Shown one piece after another: positions 1 to 7,357 of a DNA stretch of 21,084 nucleotides. Source of the DNA: Isotricha intestinalis (taxonomy: Eukaryota; Ciliophora; Litostomatea; Vestibuliferida; Isotrichidae); the NCBI GenBank assembly GCA_023807065.1, contig JAJJLU010000722.1, forward strand, positions 1-21,084, read 5' to 3'. How positions within the stretch are numbered: position 1 is the stretch's first letter; each line of letters begins with the position of its first letter. The notes below the pieces were generated by a model. The model ran no database searches. It had not been told where the DNA came from and saw only the letters and a list, made by a program, of their open reading frames with translations. The position numbers and the translations under genes were made by a program.

Positions 1-48
1 TGAAATAACGTTTTTTCACTTTTTTCTTTTGTTTTATTTTTATTATTA

Positions 49-543
49 TTATTGTTTTTTTTTTTTAATCTTATTTATTTTATTATTATTCTTTAAATTA
101 AAATATGAATAATTATTTATTTTATTTTCTTTTTTTTCTTCTTTTTTCCCAGGAGAATAATTTTTTATGTTTTCTATTATTTTTTTACTTTTAAATGATA
201 TATTTGGTTTATTTTGTAATTCTTTTAATTTTTTATATTCTTCTTCTTTTCTTATTTTTTCCATTTTAATTTCATTTTCTTTATTTCTTCTTTCCCAATA
301 TTTATTTGTAGAAAAAAAAGTTTTTGAAGTGTCTAAAGATTTATTTTGATATTTTTTATTATTGTTTGTAATATTTATTTTCTTATTTTCATCATCTGAA
401 TTTTTATTTTGATAATTTAAAGGATAATAAATATCAAAATTGTTTTTCTTTTTATAATTTTCCTCTCTGTCTTCAATAATAGGATTTATGTTTTGAGAAT
501 TTAAAATATTTTTTTCTTTATTTTTTGGATTGTGACATAACAT
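49..543 (-). CDS. Short charged coiled-coil protein of ciliate type, function unknown
   Basis: This encodes a 164-residue, very Lys/Asn/Glu-rich protein. I place the start at the ATG at 543; the frame opens two codons earlier at a TTG, which is an unlikely eukaryotic start. Residues about 80-125 form a charged helix that starts with an NKYWERR-type motif and runs into EKIRKEEEYKKLKELQNKPNISFKSKK. Helices of this style (aromatic/Trp-Arg start, Glu/Lys helix, then a short Pro-Asn-Ile segment) are common in large ciliate families of uncharacterised or cytoskeleton-associated proteins. That is family memory, not a demonstrated homology. There is no signal peptide or membrane segment. It ends in TAA close to the window edge. 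Unlike most genes here, its later codons are A-ending. Function not recognised. Confidence 0.6.
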   Translation of the reverse strand: MLCHNPKNKEKNILNSQNINPIIEDREENYKKKNNFDIYYPLNYQNKNSDDENKKINITNNNKKYQNKSLDTSKTFFSTNKYWERRNKENEIKMEKIRKEEEYKKLKELQNKPNISFKSKKIIENIKNYSPGKKEEKKENKINNYSYFNLKNNNKINKIKKKKQ

Positions 544-1354
544 ATTCAATTAAAAAATAAAAAAAAAATTCCAAAAAATAAATAATAATATTAACTTAAA
601 TTCTAATTCTAATATTGAAAATTTAAATATTTATAATCTAAACAGTTATAATTTTTTATTAATGAAAATAATTTATTTATGAGTTCTTGTTTGGATAAAA
701 AAATTTGCAAAGAAAATGATAATTTTTTTTAATCAGAAAAACTTTTTCTCATAATTTTAATCAGTAGATTTGAAAACATTTGCAGAATCAGAAGCAATTA
801 ACTAATTAAATTATGAGAATTTAATTCAGAATTATAATAAAATTTATAATATCAATAAAAGTAACAAAATTAATAATAATAGTAGTATATTCCTTTTTTA
901 TAAAATATAAAATTTTTTTATTTCTTTAAAAAATTCACTTTCTTAATTTTTTATTTATAAAAAATTTAAAAGAAAATGTTTTTTTTTGTTTTAATTGGGT
1001 TATAAATTTTTCTTATTAATTTTTTTAATAAAAAATAATTATTAATTTAATTGTTTTAAAAGATCGTTTTGTAATCTTATATTTATAATATTAAGTAAAG
1101 TGTATTATTCTTTTACTTAATAAAAAGTGTATTCTAATAAATCAAATTGAATTCTATCAAAGATTATTTTTTTTTTTATATAAATTTTTATTTAATAAGA
1201 TTCAAATGTTAATTTTTCAAAGAAATTTTAAAAAAAAAATTTAGTTTTTGAAAGTATTTTAAAAACATTATTTAAATAAAATTAATAAACAAATCAAATA
1301 AATAAATTTATTTAAAAATAAATAATAATTTTTAAACAAAAAAAAATAAATAAA
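544..1354. other. 811-bp AT-rich intergenic stretch, possible gene relic near 660-850
   Basis: No intact gene is visible on either strand. Most of it is simple A/T runs. The part at about 660-850 is more complex, with scattered G and C and short open pieces, for example a 17-codon frame from the ATG at 680. All frames are quickly closed by TAA, TAG or TGA. I see no tRNA or rRNA signature. It lies between the starts of one minus-strand gene (ATG at 543) and the stop of the next (1355), so it should hold the promoter of the first. Confidence 0.5.
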
Positions 1355-2461
1355 TTAATTTATATTATTATTTAAACATTCAATATCAACAATATCACTT
1401 AAATTTAATTTAGGAATTTTAATAAGAACATTTTTTTCTTTTTTAACATTTTCAATTTTATTTTTTAAATGAAATTCTTCACTATAATTATTTAAATCAG
1501 AAATAAAAACATCCTCTTTAAAAATAGTATTATTATGTTTAACAATAATATTTTTATTTTTATTATAATCTTTCATCATAATATTATTAACAGGATAATA
1601 TTCTTTAATTAATTCTTCTTCAACCTTTTTACTCATTTCTAATCTTTTTTTAATTTCTTTTTCTTTTTTCTTTTTTTCATTTTCTTTCATTGTTAAAATA
1701 TTCTTCATTAATATTTTTTCAATATCATATTTATTATTTTTTTCTATTTTATTTAGCACATTTGCAGAAGTAATCTTCCTAAATTTAAAAGGAACTTTAT
1801 TTGACATTGAAAATCTTTTTATTAAAGAATCTCTTTTATTAAATATTGAATTTCTTTTATTTAAATTTATTTCTAAATTTTTTCTTATTTTTTTCTTAAT
1901 ATTTTTCTCTATTTTTTCCTTAATATTTTCATTTATTTTTTTTCCTATTCTTGCAACATAAAATCTTTTTTCTTTTTTTTTATTATCATTAAAACTATTA
2001 TTTGTATCAAAAGATAAATCATATCCTTTGGGAATACCAATATTATATTTTTTAATATCTATTTTTCTTTTAAAATTAAATTTATTTGATTTTTTCTTTG
2101 TAAACATAACATTTAATATATGAACGTGATAATTATTATATTTTTTATATCCTTTTTCTTTTTCTAATTTTAAAAAAGATTTTGAATTTCTTTTATTATT
2201 TAATTTAAAAGAAGGAATTGAAGTTAATAAAAAATTTTCTAAAGGTTTCCTTTCTTTTGATGATATATTATAATATTTTTTTCTCGGAGTTTTATATATT
2301 TTATTTGTGTTAATAATATCTGAACTTAAATATATATTTGAATATTTAGATGAAGAATTAAAAGAATTATAATTTGATATATCATTTGTTATTATTGATT
2401 GACTTGATAAAGATTTATAATTTTTTTGATAATGTAAATTTCGACTATAAGTTAATTTCAT
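1355..2461 (-). CDS. Lysine/asparagine-rich basic protein, function unknown
   Basis: This encodes a 368-residue protein opening at the ATG at 2461 and ending in TAA. The N-terminal third is Ser/Asn/Tyr-rich and probably disordered. Residues about 165-290 are strongly basic with long Lys/Glu/Ile helices, for example KINENIKEKIEKNIKKKIRK, and look like coiled coil or an extended charged helix. The C-terminus has short hydrophobic pieces (VLIKIPKLNLSDIVDIE). No known domain, signal peptide or membrane span is recognised. The sequence just before the ATG reads CACAG, which resembles a 3' splice site, but no upstream exon could be supported. The high Lys content would suit a cytoskeletal or nucleic-acid-associated protein, which is inference only. 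Confidence 0.6.
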   Translation of the reverse strand: MKLTYSRNLHYQKNYKSLSSQSIITNDISNYNSFNSSSKYSNIYLSSDIINTNKIYKTPRKKYYNISSKERKPLENFLLTSIPSFKLNNKRNSKSFLKLEKEKGYKKYNNYHVHILNVMFTKKKSNKFNFKRKIDIKKYNIGIPKGYDLSFDTNNSFNDNKKKEKRFYVARIGKKINENIKEKIEKNIKKKIRKNLEINLNKRNSIFNKRDSLIKRFSMSNKVPFKFRKITSANVLNKIEKNNKYDIEKILMKNILTMKENEKKKKEKEIKKRLEMSKKVEEELIKEYYPVNNIMMKDYNKNKNIIVKHNNTIFKEDVFISDLNNYSEEFHLKNKIENVKKEKNVLIKIPKLNLSDIVDIECLNNNIN

Positions 2462-2631
2462 CTGTGAAATAAATTTTTATTTATTTATCAATTAAAAATA
2501 TTAAATAAAAAATATTTATTAATTTAAATTATATTATTATATTAACTTATTATTATTATACACAAAAATAAATTAGAATTCATATCAGTAAATATATATG
2601 ATTTTAAAAACAATAACAATAATTATTATAA

Positions 2632-4068
2632 TTATTTTTTTCCCATTTTTCCTATTTTAAATTTATTATTCAAAATCAAATTTCCTTTATTTTTCTTATA
2701 ATTTCCTTTATTATTTTTTTTTAAATTAGAATCTTCATTTTTATTATAATTAACATTATCATTATTAGGTAAAATATCATGAGAATAAGAATTTCCTTTT
2801 TTATTATTATTAGTATTATAATTTTTATAATTATTTAAATTAGAAGAAATAGGACTTTGAATAATATTACAACTATTATCATTATTAAATTGAATTTTTA
2901 AATTTCCAAATTTAATTTCATTATCATTAATATAATTATTATTTATTTCATTATTAAAAAAATCAGAATTAAATTTATTATTTAAATCATTAAAATTTAA
3001 AGAAGGAATATTAATTTGATTTTTTATATTTAAACCATTATTTAAATTATTATTAACATTATTATTTATATTTAAATTATCATTCTCAATGTATAAGGGA
3101 ATAAAAGTATTATTTGAATATTCGCTTTTTTCAGAATTTAAATTACTTGAGTTTATACTTATATTATTTTCTATATTTTCTACAAATTCATCAATTTTAA
3201 TTCCTTTATTTTTCATATTATATAATAATTTCATCATTTTCATTATTTTTTTTTTATATTGTTCTATTTCATTTTTTAAATTTAAATTTTCATTTGAGAT
3301 TAATTTTATATTTCTTATCATTATTTTTTTTGAATATTGTTCATATTCTTCTTCTTCGTTTTTATCTTTTTTTAATAATAAATTTTCTTCTTTTAAAGTT
3401 TTTATTAATTTATTTTTTTCATTTATTTCAATTTGTAATATATTTATTTCTTTATTTTTATTATCTATTTCTTTCTTTAATTGTTTAATTAATTCATTTT
3501 TACTTTTAGAATTTAAAGGAGAATTTACACTTGTTCTTATATTATTACTATGAACTTTTAATTTATTATAATACTTTTTATTTGTTTTTTCTAAAAAATA
3601 ATTTTTCCTTGTTTCATTTTTAGAAAAAGATAAATTATTCGAATTTTTTTTTTTAGATAAAGAACGAGATTTATTATTAATATTTCTAATATAATTTTTT
3701 TTAACATTATTACTTTTACTATTATTAATATTTTTATGAGGAACACTAATATTTTTTTTTATGTAATTTTGCTTATTTTTATTATTACAAAGAGTATTAT
3801 TTAAATTATTTATTGTTGAAAGATTACTTAAAGTTATTAAAGGTTTAATTATATTTTCAGACGTGTTTATTCTATCATTTATAAATTTAATATTATTTTG
3901 TGAATTTGAAAAATTTATTAAATTTGAATTATTATTTATTTGAGTTTTTGTATTTAAAGAATTATTTTGAAGTGATTCTGATGTATTTATTGCATCATAT
4001 TTTGTTTTTGAATGTGATTTTGTTAATTTTGATTTTAAATTTTTAAAGTTTTTAATATTTCTTGACAT
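2632..4068 (-). CDS. Asn/Ser-rich protein with central coiled coil, function unknown
   Basis: This encodes a 478-residue protein. Residues 1-185 are low-complexity Asn/Ser/Lys. Residues about 190-275 form a clear heptad-like coiled coil (NELIKQLKKEIDNKNKEIN, then EENLLLKKDK). Directly after it comes MKLLYNMKNKGIKIDEF (about 279-295). I associate this hydrophobic-basic module, 'LLxxMKxxGIxIDE', with coiled-coil proteins of other ciliates, where a similar 'LLxALKxRGxPVExIY' segment follows a coiled coil. That resemblance is from memory and needs a profile search. The C-terminal 180 residues are Asn-rich and disordered, ending in a basic tail. It is divergent from the PH-like gene starting at 4186, with 117 bp between starts. 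A structural or cytoskeletal role is plausible but not shown. Confidence 0.6.
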   Translation of the reverse strand: MSRNIKNFKNLKSKLTKSHSKTKYDAINTSESLQNNSLNTKTQINNNSNLINFSNSQNNIKFINDRINTSENIIKPLITLSNLSTINNLNNTLCNNKNKQNYIKKNISVPHKNINNSKSNNVKKNYIRNINNKSRSLSKKKNSNNLSFSKNETRKNYFLEKTNKKYYNKLKVHSNNIRTSVNSPLNSKSKNELIKQLKKEIDNKNKEINILQIEINEKNKLIKTLKEENLLLKKDKNEEEEYEQYSKKIMIRNIKLISNENLNLKNEIEQYKKKIMKMMKLLYNMKNKGIKIDEFVENIENNISINSSNLNSEKSEYSNNTFIPLYIENDNLNINNNVNNNLNNGLNIKNQINIPSLNFNDLNNKFNSDFFNNEINNNYINDNEIKFGNLKIQFNNDNSCNIIQSPISSNLNNYKNYNTNNNKKGNSYSHDILPNNDNVNYNKNEDSNLKKNNKGNYKKNKGNLILNNKFKIGKMGKK

Positions 4069-4185
4069 CTTTTATTAAACTTTTGAATGGTTTATTTTTT
4101 TAACAAATTTATTATTTTTTAATTGTTGTTTTATCATTATTTTCAATTTTTATATGATTTAATTAAAAAAATAACATTTATAAAT
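4069..4185. promoter_or_regulatory. Divergent promoter region
   Basis: These 117 bp separate two start codons facing away from each other and so must carry both 5' leaders and any core promoters. The composition is almost pure A/T, so TATA-like words have no diagnostic value. The base context before each ATG is A-rich. Confidence 0.4.
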
Positions 4186-5280
4186 ATGAATAATTTATTT
4201 GGAAATGCAAAAAGTGGATTTGATAAATTAAAAGGAATGTTTTTTAAGGAAAAAAACAAAGAAACAGAAAATAATAAAAAAGAAGAGAAAAAAGAAGAAA
4301 AAAAGTTTAAAAAGTCAAAAAAAGCAAAAGAGAAAAAATTAGAAAAAGAAAATATGAATAATAAAATGACAATAAAAACAAAAGAAAATTTATCAGGTTT
4401 TGATTTTGATGAAGAAGATGATGAATATGAAGAAGAAGAAAATAATAATAATAATAATAATGAAAAAAATAATGTTAATAATATAAATGAAAATAAAACA
4501 AATTATATAAATTTTGATTATAATGAAAAAGAAGAAAATATTTTTTTAATTTCTCATAGGGTTTATCAAAAAAAAACAATGTTAGATATTGAAGGAATGC
4601 CTTATATTCCTTTTATAAAAGTAAAAAAAATTGAAAATGTTTTTTCTTATTTAGGAATTGGGAAAAAACAAGATTCATATAAAGAAATTAAATATTTAGT
4701 TTTATTTGATGAATATTTTATTTATATGATTAATATGACCAATAAAGAAAATAATCAAAATAATTTCTTTAAAAAAATTGGAAATCATTATGATTTAAGA
4801 TGTATTAATTCTATTGATATTAAAGATGATTTTATTATTAAGGATAATGGAAATAAAGTTATTACTTTACTTTTTATTTTAGATAATGATGTTAATAATT
4901 TTAAATCTGTTGTTAAACATTTTCATTTTAGTTTTGATAATGCCGTTAAGTTCTTTAAAATTTTAAAATTTTATTTAACTAAATTAAATATACCTATGAA
5001 TTATAAAGATCAAAGCTTTGAAAAAGAAGTTAATAAAAAAGAAGATAATAATATTGAAGAAAAAAAAGAAGAAAAACCTGAAGAAAAAAAAGAAGATAAT
5101 AGTAAAGAAATAAAAGAAGAAAAAAATGAAGAAAAAAAAGAAGAAAATAAAGAAGAAAAATCTGAAGAAAAAAAAGAAGAAAAAAATGAAGAAAAAAAAG
5201 AAGAAAAAACTGAAGAAAAAAAAGAAGATAATGTTTCAGAAAAAATGGAAGAAAAAAAAGAAGAAAAAGTTCAAGAATAA
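4186..5280 (+). CDS. PH-like domain protein with acidic/lysine repeat tail
   Basis: This encodes a 364-residue protein. I start it at the ATG at 4186 (MNNLFGNAKSGFDKLKGMFF), because the frame upstream contains only a TTG and non-coding-looking sequence. Order: a possible amphipathic helix (2-20), a Lys/Glu-rich stretch (21-60), an acidic/Asn tract (72-105), then a folded region (about 120-268). In the folded region, YLVLFDEYFIYMI, RCINSIDI, TLLFILDN and FHFSFDNAVKFFKILKFYL follow the strand pattern and closing C-terminal helix of a pleckstrin-homology-type fold. This is a fold guess without an identified family. Residues 291-363 are a degenerate 8-residue repeat, EEKKEEKx. With the N-terminal helix, the PH-like core suggests membrane or phosphoinositide association; the basic residues that would contact lipid cannot be judged from sequence. 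Confidence 0.55.
   Translation: MNNLFGNAKSGFDKLKGMFFKEKNKETENNKKEEKKEEKKFKKSKKAKEKKLEKENMNNKMTIKTKENLSGFDFDEEDDEYEEEENNNNNNNEKNNVNNINENKTNYINFDYNEKEENIFLISHRVYQKKTMLDIEGMPYIPFIKVKKIENVFSYLGIGKKQDSYKEIKYLVLFDEYFIYMINMTNKENNQNNFFKKIGNHYDLRCINSIDIKDDFIIKDNGNKVITLLFILDNDVNNFKSVVKHFHFSFDNAVKFFKILKFYLTKLNIPMNYKDQSFEKEVNKKEDNNIEEKKEEKPEEKKEDNSKEIKEEKNEEKKEENKEEKSEEKKEEKNEEKKEEKTEEKKEDNVSEKMEEKKEEKVQE
5056..5277 (+). repeat. In-frame 24-nt tandem repeat coding EEKKEEKx
   Basis: A purine-only (A/G) run is built from an imperfect 24-nt unit. It encodes EEKKEEK followed by a variable residue (P, N, S, T, V), with interruptions EDN and SKEI. It is the tail of the PH-like protein. Near-pure polypurine strand content over about 220 bp is typical of slippage-grown repeats, so copy number may vary between alleles. 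Confidence 0.85.
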
Positions 5281-5396
5281 AAAGAACAAAAACATATATT
5301 AAAAATAAAAAAAAAAATTCATTTTCAATTTATATATTTATTCTTTAAAAAAAATTAAAATAAAAAAAAAAATATTTAATTAAAGAAAAAAAAAAA

Positions 5397-5750
5397 ATGA
5401 ATTTAGAACAAGAAATAAAAGAAAAAAACAATAATAATAATAAAGAAAAAGAAACAGAGAACGAAGAAGAAAATAAAATATTTACATATGTAGATAAATC
5501 AGTATTAACATTATTTAACGAGCCTTCTTTAGGATTATATTATACTCAACAACATATAAAATCGTCTTTTCCAAAATTATTATATCATATGGATAATTTA
5601 TATGATAATCGAAAAAAAATGAAAAACATTATGAAAGAAATGGATAATACTATAAGAGATTTAAAAGAAATTACTTCTTTAAATGATCCTTTTTCTTTTC
5701 AAATGCTTGCTAAAATAAATTCAATGAATTATGATTTAATTAAAAAATAA
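5397..5750 (+). CDS. BORCS8: BORC complex subunit 8 homologue (BORCS8/MEF2BNB family)
   Basis: This encodes a 117-residue protein, about the family's usual size (human is near 119). After a charged, Asn-rich leader (1-28) comes the family core. VDKSVLTLFNEPSLGLYYTQ then QHIKSSFPKLLYH matches the BORCS8 signature of a short helix, NEPS, a small residue, LY, and Q-H-hydrophobic-x-x-S-x-P. A helix of about 65-115 follows, as in the family. BORC is an eight-subunit complex on lysosomes that recruits ARL8 and links them to kinesin; BORCS8 is one of its small helical subunits. No signal peptide or membrane span is visible, which fits a peripheral complex subunit. The start is fixed by the ATG after a long A tract. 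It lies 116 bp after the PH-like gene on the same strand. The identity rests on the NEPS-LY block. Confidence 0.72.
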   Translation: MNLEQEIKEKNNNNNKEKETENEEENKIFTYVDKSVLTLFNEPSLGLYYTQQHIKSSFPKLLYHMDNLYDNRKKMKNIMKEMDNTIRDLKEITSLNDPFSFQMLAKINSMNYDLIKK

Positions 5751-5867
5751 ATTTCTATTTATTTTTTTATATTTTTATTATTTTTTATTTAAAAAATATA
5801 TTAAAATTAATATCATACTTTTATAAAAATATATTTATTCTTTTTTCAAATATACAAAAATCATTGT
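5751..5867. terminator. Convergent 3' ends of BORCS8 and uridine kinase genes
   Basis: Two genes end tail-to-tail within 117 bp, so both transcripts must be cleaved or terminated here or overlap. Only A/T-rich sequence is seen. AATAAA-like words are too common in this composition to mark a poly(A) site. Confidence 0.3.
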
Positions 5868-7190
5868 TTATTCATTGTTTAATAATTTTTTAGTAAGATA
5901 ATTTTCAATATTATTTTCTGAAAAAACAGTATTTTCACCTTCTGAATCTTTTCCAAAAAATCCTCCTTTTTCAATATAATAAGAATAATAATCTAATTTT
6001 TCTCCATAATAAATACTTTTAAATATAATTTTATTATTATTTATTTCCTTTATTTTCTTTACTACATTTTCAGATAAATAAATACTTATTAATATTATTT
6101 TTTTAATATTTTCTTCTTCAGAAAAAAATTTTATATAATCAAAAATATTTTCTTTTTCTTTTAAAAAAATAGGTTTGAGAATAAATATAAATTTAATATT
6201 ATCATTTATTTTTTTTTTCTTATAATTTTCAAAGACAAAATCACTTTTATTCCAAGAAGGATAAATAATAAAATTATTTTTATAATTCATTTGTTCTTCT
6301 TGAAAAAAAAGAATAACTTCTTTCATAATAAAATCTAAATATAATTCATAATAAACAGAATTTTTCATTTCTAAAAAATTAACTAAAATTGTTTTTAACT
6401 TTCCTAAATTTTTTCCAAAACAAAACTCTTGATTAAAAATATCAGAATCATTTAAATTACTACAAAAAAAATCAACACTTTTTTTATGAATATTAGGTTG
6501 AGACAAATTACCAAAATTAAATTTATCAAAATCTTCAAAATTTTCAAAAAAATCAAAATTTTTAATTTTTTTAAATTCACTTTTCAATTTAATTCCAATT
6601 AATTCAATAGCATTAGTATTTTCAGCTCCTCTTGGAATAATCACATCAGCAAATTTTCTTGTAGGTTTAATAAAATTATCAAAAGCAGGTTTAACAAATT
6701 TATGATATCTCGAAATAATATTATGCATATTTCTCCCTCTATCAATCATATCTCTATAAATTCTTCTTGCTAATCTTATATCATCATCTAAATCAACAAA
6801 AATTTTCATATTCATTAAATTTCTTATTCTCTTATCATAAAAAGCTAATATTCCTTCAAAGATAATAAATTGACATGGACTTATTTTCTTAGTTTCTTTC
6901 TTTCTTGAACTTGTTGTAAAGTCATAAGTTGGCATTTCTATCTCTTTCCAAGATAACAAGTCGTTAAGGTGATTAGATAATAAATCTAAGTCAAGTGCAG
7001 AAGGAGCGTCGAAGTTATATTCAGATATGTTTTCCATTTCAGAAGGAGTTAAGTCCTTGTAATAAGTGTCCATTGAAAAGAGAAGACAACCCGTTTGTAA
7101 TGTCTTGAATAACTCATTTGCTACTGAAGTCTTTCCACTTCCGCTTCCACCTGCTATCCCAATTAAATAAGGACGAGGAGGGTTTGACAT
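5868..7190 (-). CDS. Uridine/cytidine kinase fused to a degenerate UPRT-like domain
   Basis: This encodes a 440-residue protein. Residues 1-210 are a uridine kinase: P-loop GGSGSGKT (14-21), FSMDTYYKDL (38-47) with the catalytic Asp at 41, FDAPSALD (60-67), the PTYDF nucleoside-binding block (87-91), FEGIL (111-115) and the lid RRIYRDMIDRGR (142-153). The reaction is phosphorylation of uridine and cytidine to UMP and CMP in pyrimidine salvage in the cytosol. Residues about 260-440 align in pattern with the UPRT half of UCKL1-type bifunctional enzymes: the first helices, IILISIYLSENVVKKI (365-380) and YIEKGGFFG (405-413), which corresponds to the family's late Gly-Phe-Gly PRPP-contact region. 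The PRPP loop expected near 338-348 (family DPMLATGG) reads LKPIFLKEKEN, so this half is probably not catalytic. The kinase half is richer in C- and G-ending codons than the C-terminal half. Confidence 0.88.
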   Translation of the reverse strand: MSNPPRPYLIGIAGGSGSGKTSVANELFKTLQTGCLLFSMDTYYKDLTPSEMENISEYNFDAPSALDLDLLSNHLNDLLSWKEIEMPTYDFTTSSRKKETKKISPCQFIIFEGILAFYDKRIRNLMNMKIFVDLDDDIRLARRIYRDMIDRGRNMHNIISRYHKFVKPAFDNFIKPTRKFADVIIPRGAENTNAIELIGIKLKSEFKKIKNFDFFENFEDFDKFNFGNLSQPNIHKKSVDFFCSNLNDSDIFNQEFCFGKNLGKLKTILVNFLEMKNSVYYELYLDFIMKEVILFFQEEQMNYKNNFIIYPSWNKSDFVFENYKKKKINDNIKFIFILKPIFLKEKENIFDYIKFFSEEENIKKIILISIYLSENVVKKIKEINNNKIIFKSIYYGEKLDYYSYYIEKGGFFGKDSEGENTVFSENNIENYLTKKLLNNE

Positions 7191-7357
7191 TTTTTAAGGA
7201 GGATAATTTTATTATTTTTAAATTCGTGTATTATAGTAATTTAGGAACTTTTATTTTTTTTATTAATAGAATAATTACATTATTTATTTTGCTATTTGTT
7301 AATATTAAAAAATAAAATTTTGATTTTATCAATAACTAAAAAAAACAATTAAAAAAA
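7191..7357. promoter_or_regulatory. Divergent promoter region
   Basis: These 167 bp separate the uridine kinase start (minus) from the two-TM membrane protein start (plus). They contain an A-rich leader directly before each ATG. No motif can be told apart from the background. Confidence 0.4.

Noticed and set aside
167..349. Plus-strand open frame of Phe/Ile/Leu-rich residues opposite the first gene
   Set aside because: It is the complement of a Lys/Asn/Glu-rich coding frame; such shadows are always hydrophobic in this composition. The same applies to frames at 3089-3553, 3294-3488, 7118-7315, 8343-8582, 11935-12132, 13687-13941, 13802-14029 and 15258-15479.
2462..2540. Possible 5'UTR intron ending in CACAG just before the ATG at 2461
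   Set aside because: No supported upstream exon or clear donor; a single CACAG is weak evidence in a region of simple sequence.
4123..4185. Upstream extension of the PH-like gene from a TTG
   Set aside because: It has no ATG and its composition looks non-coding; the ATG at 4186 follows an A-rich leader and begins a plausible protein.
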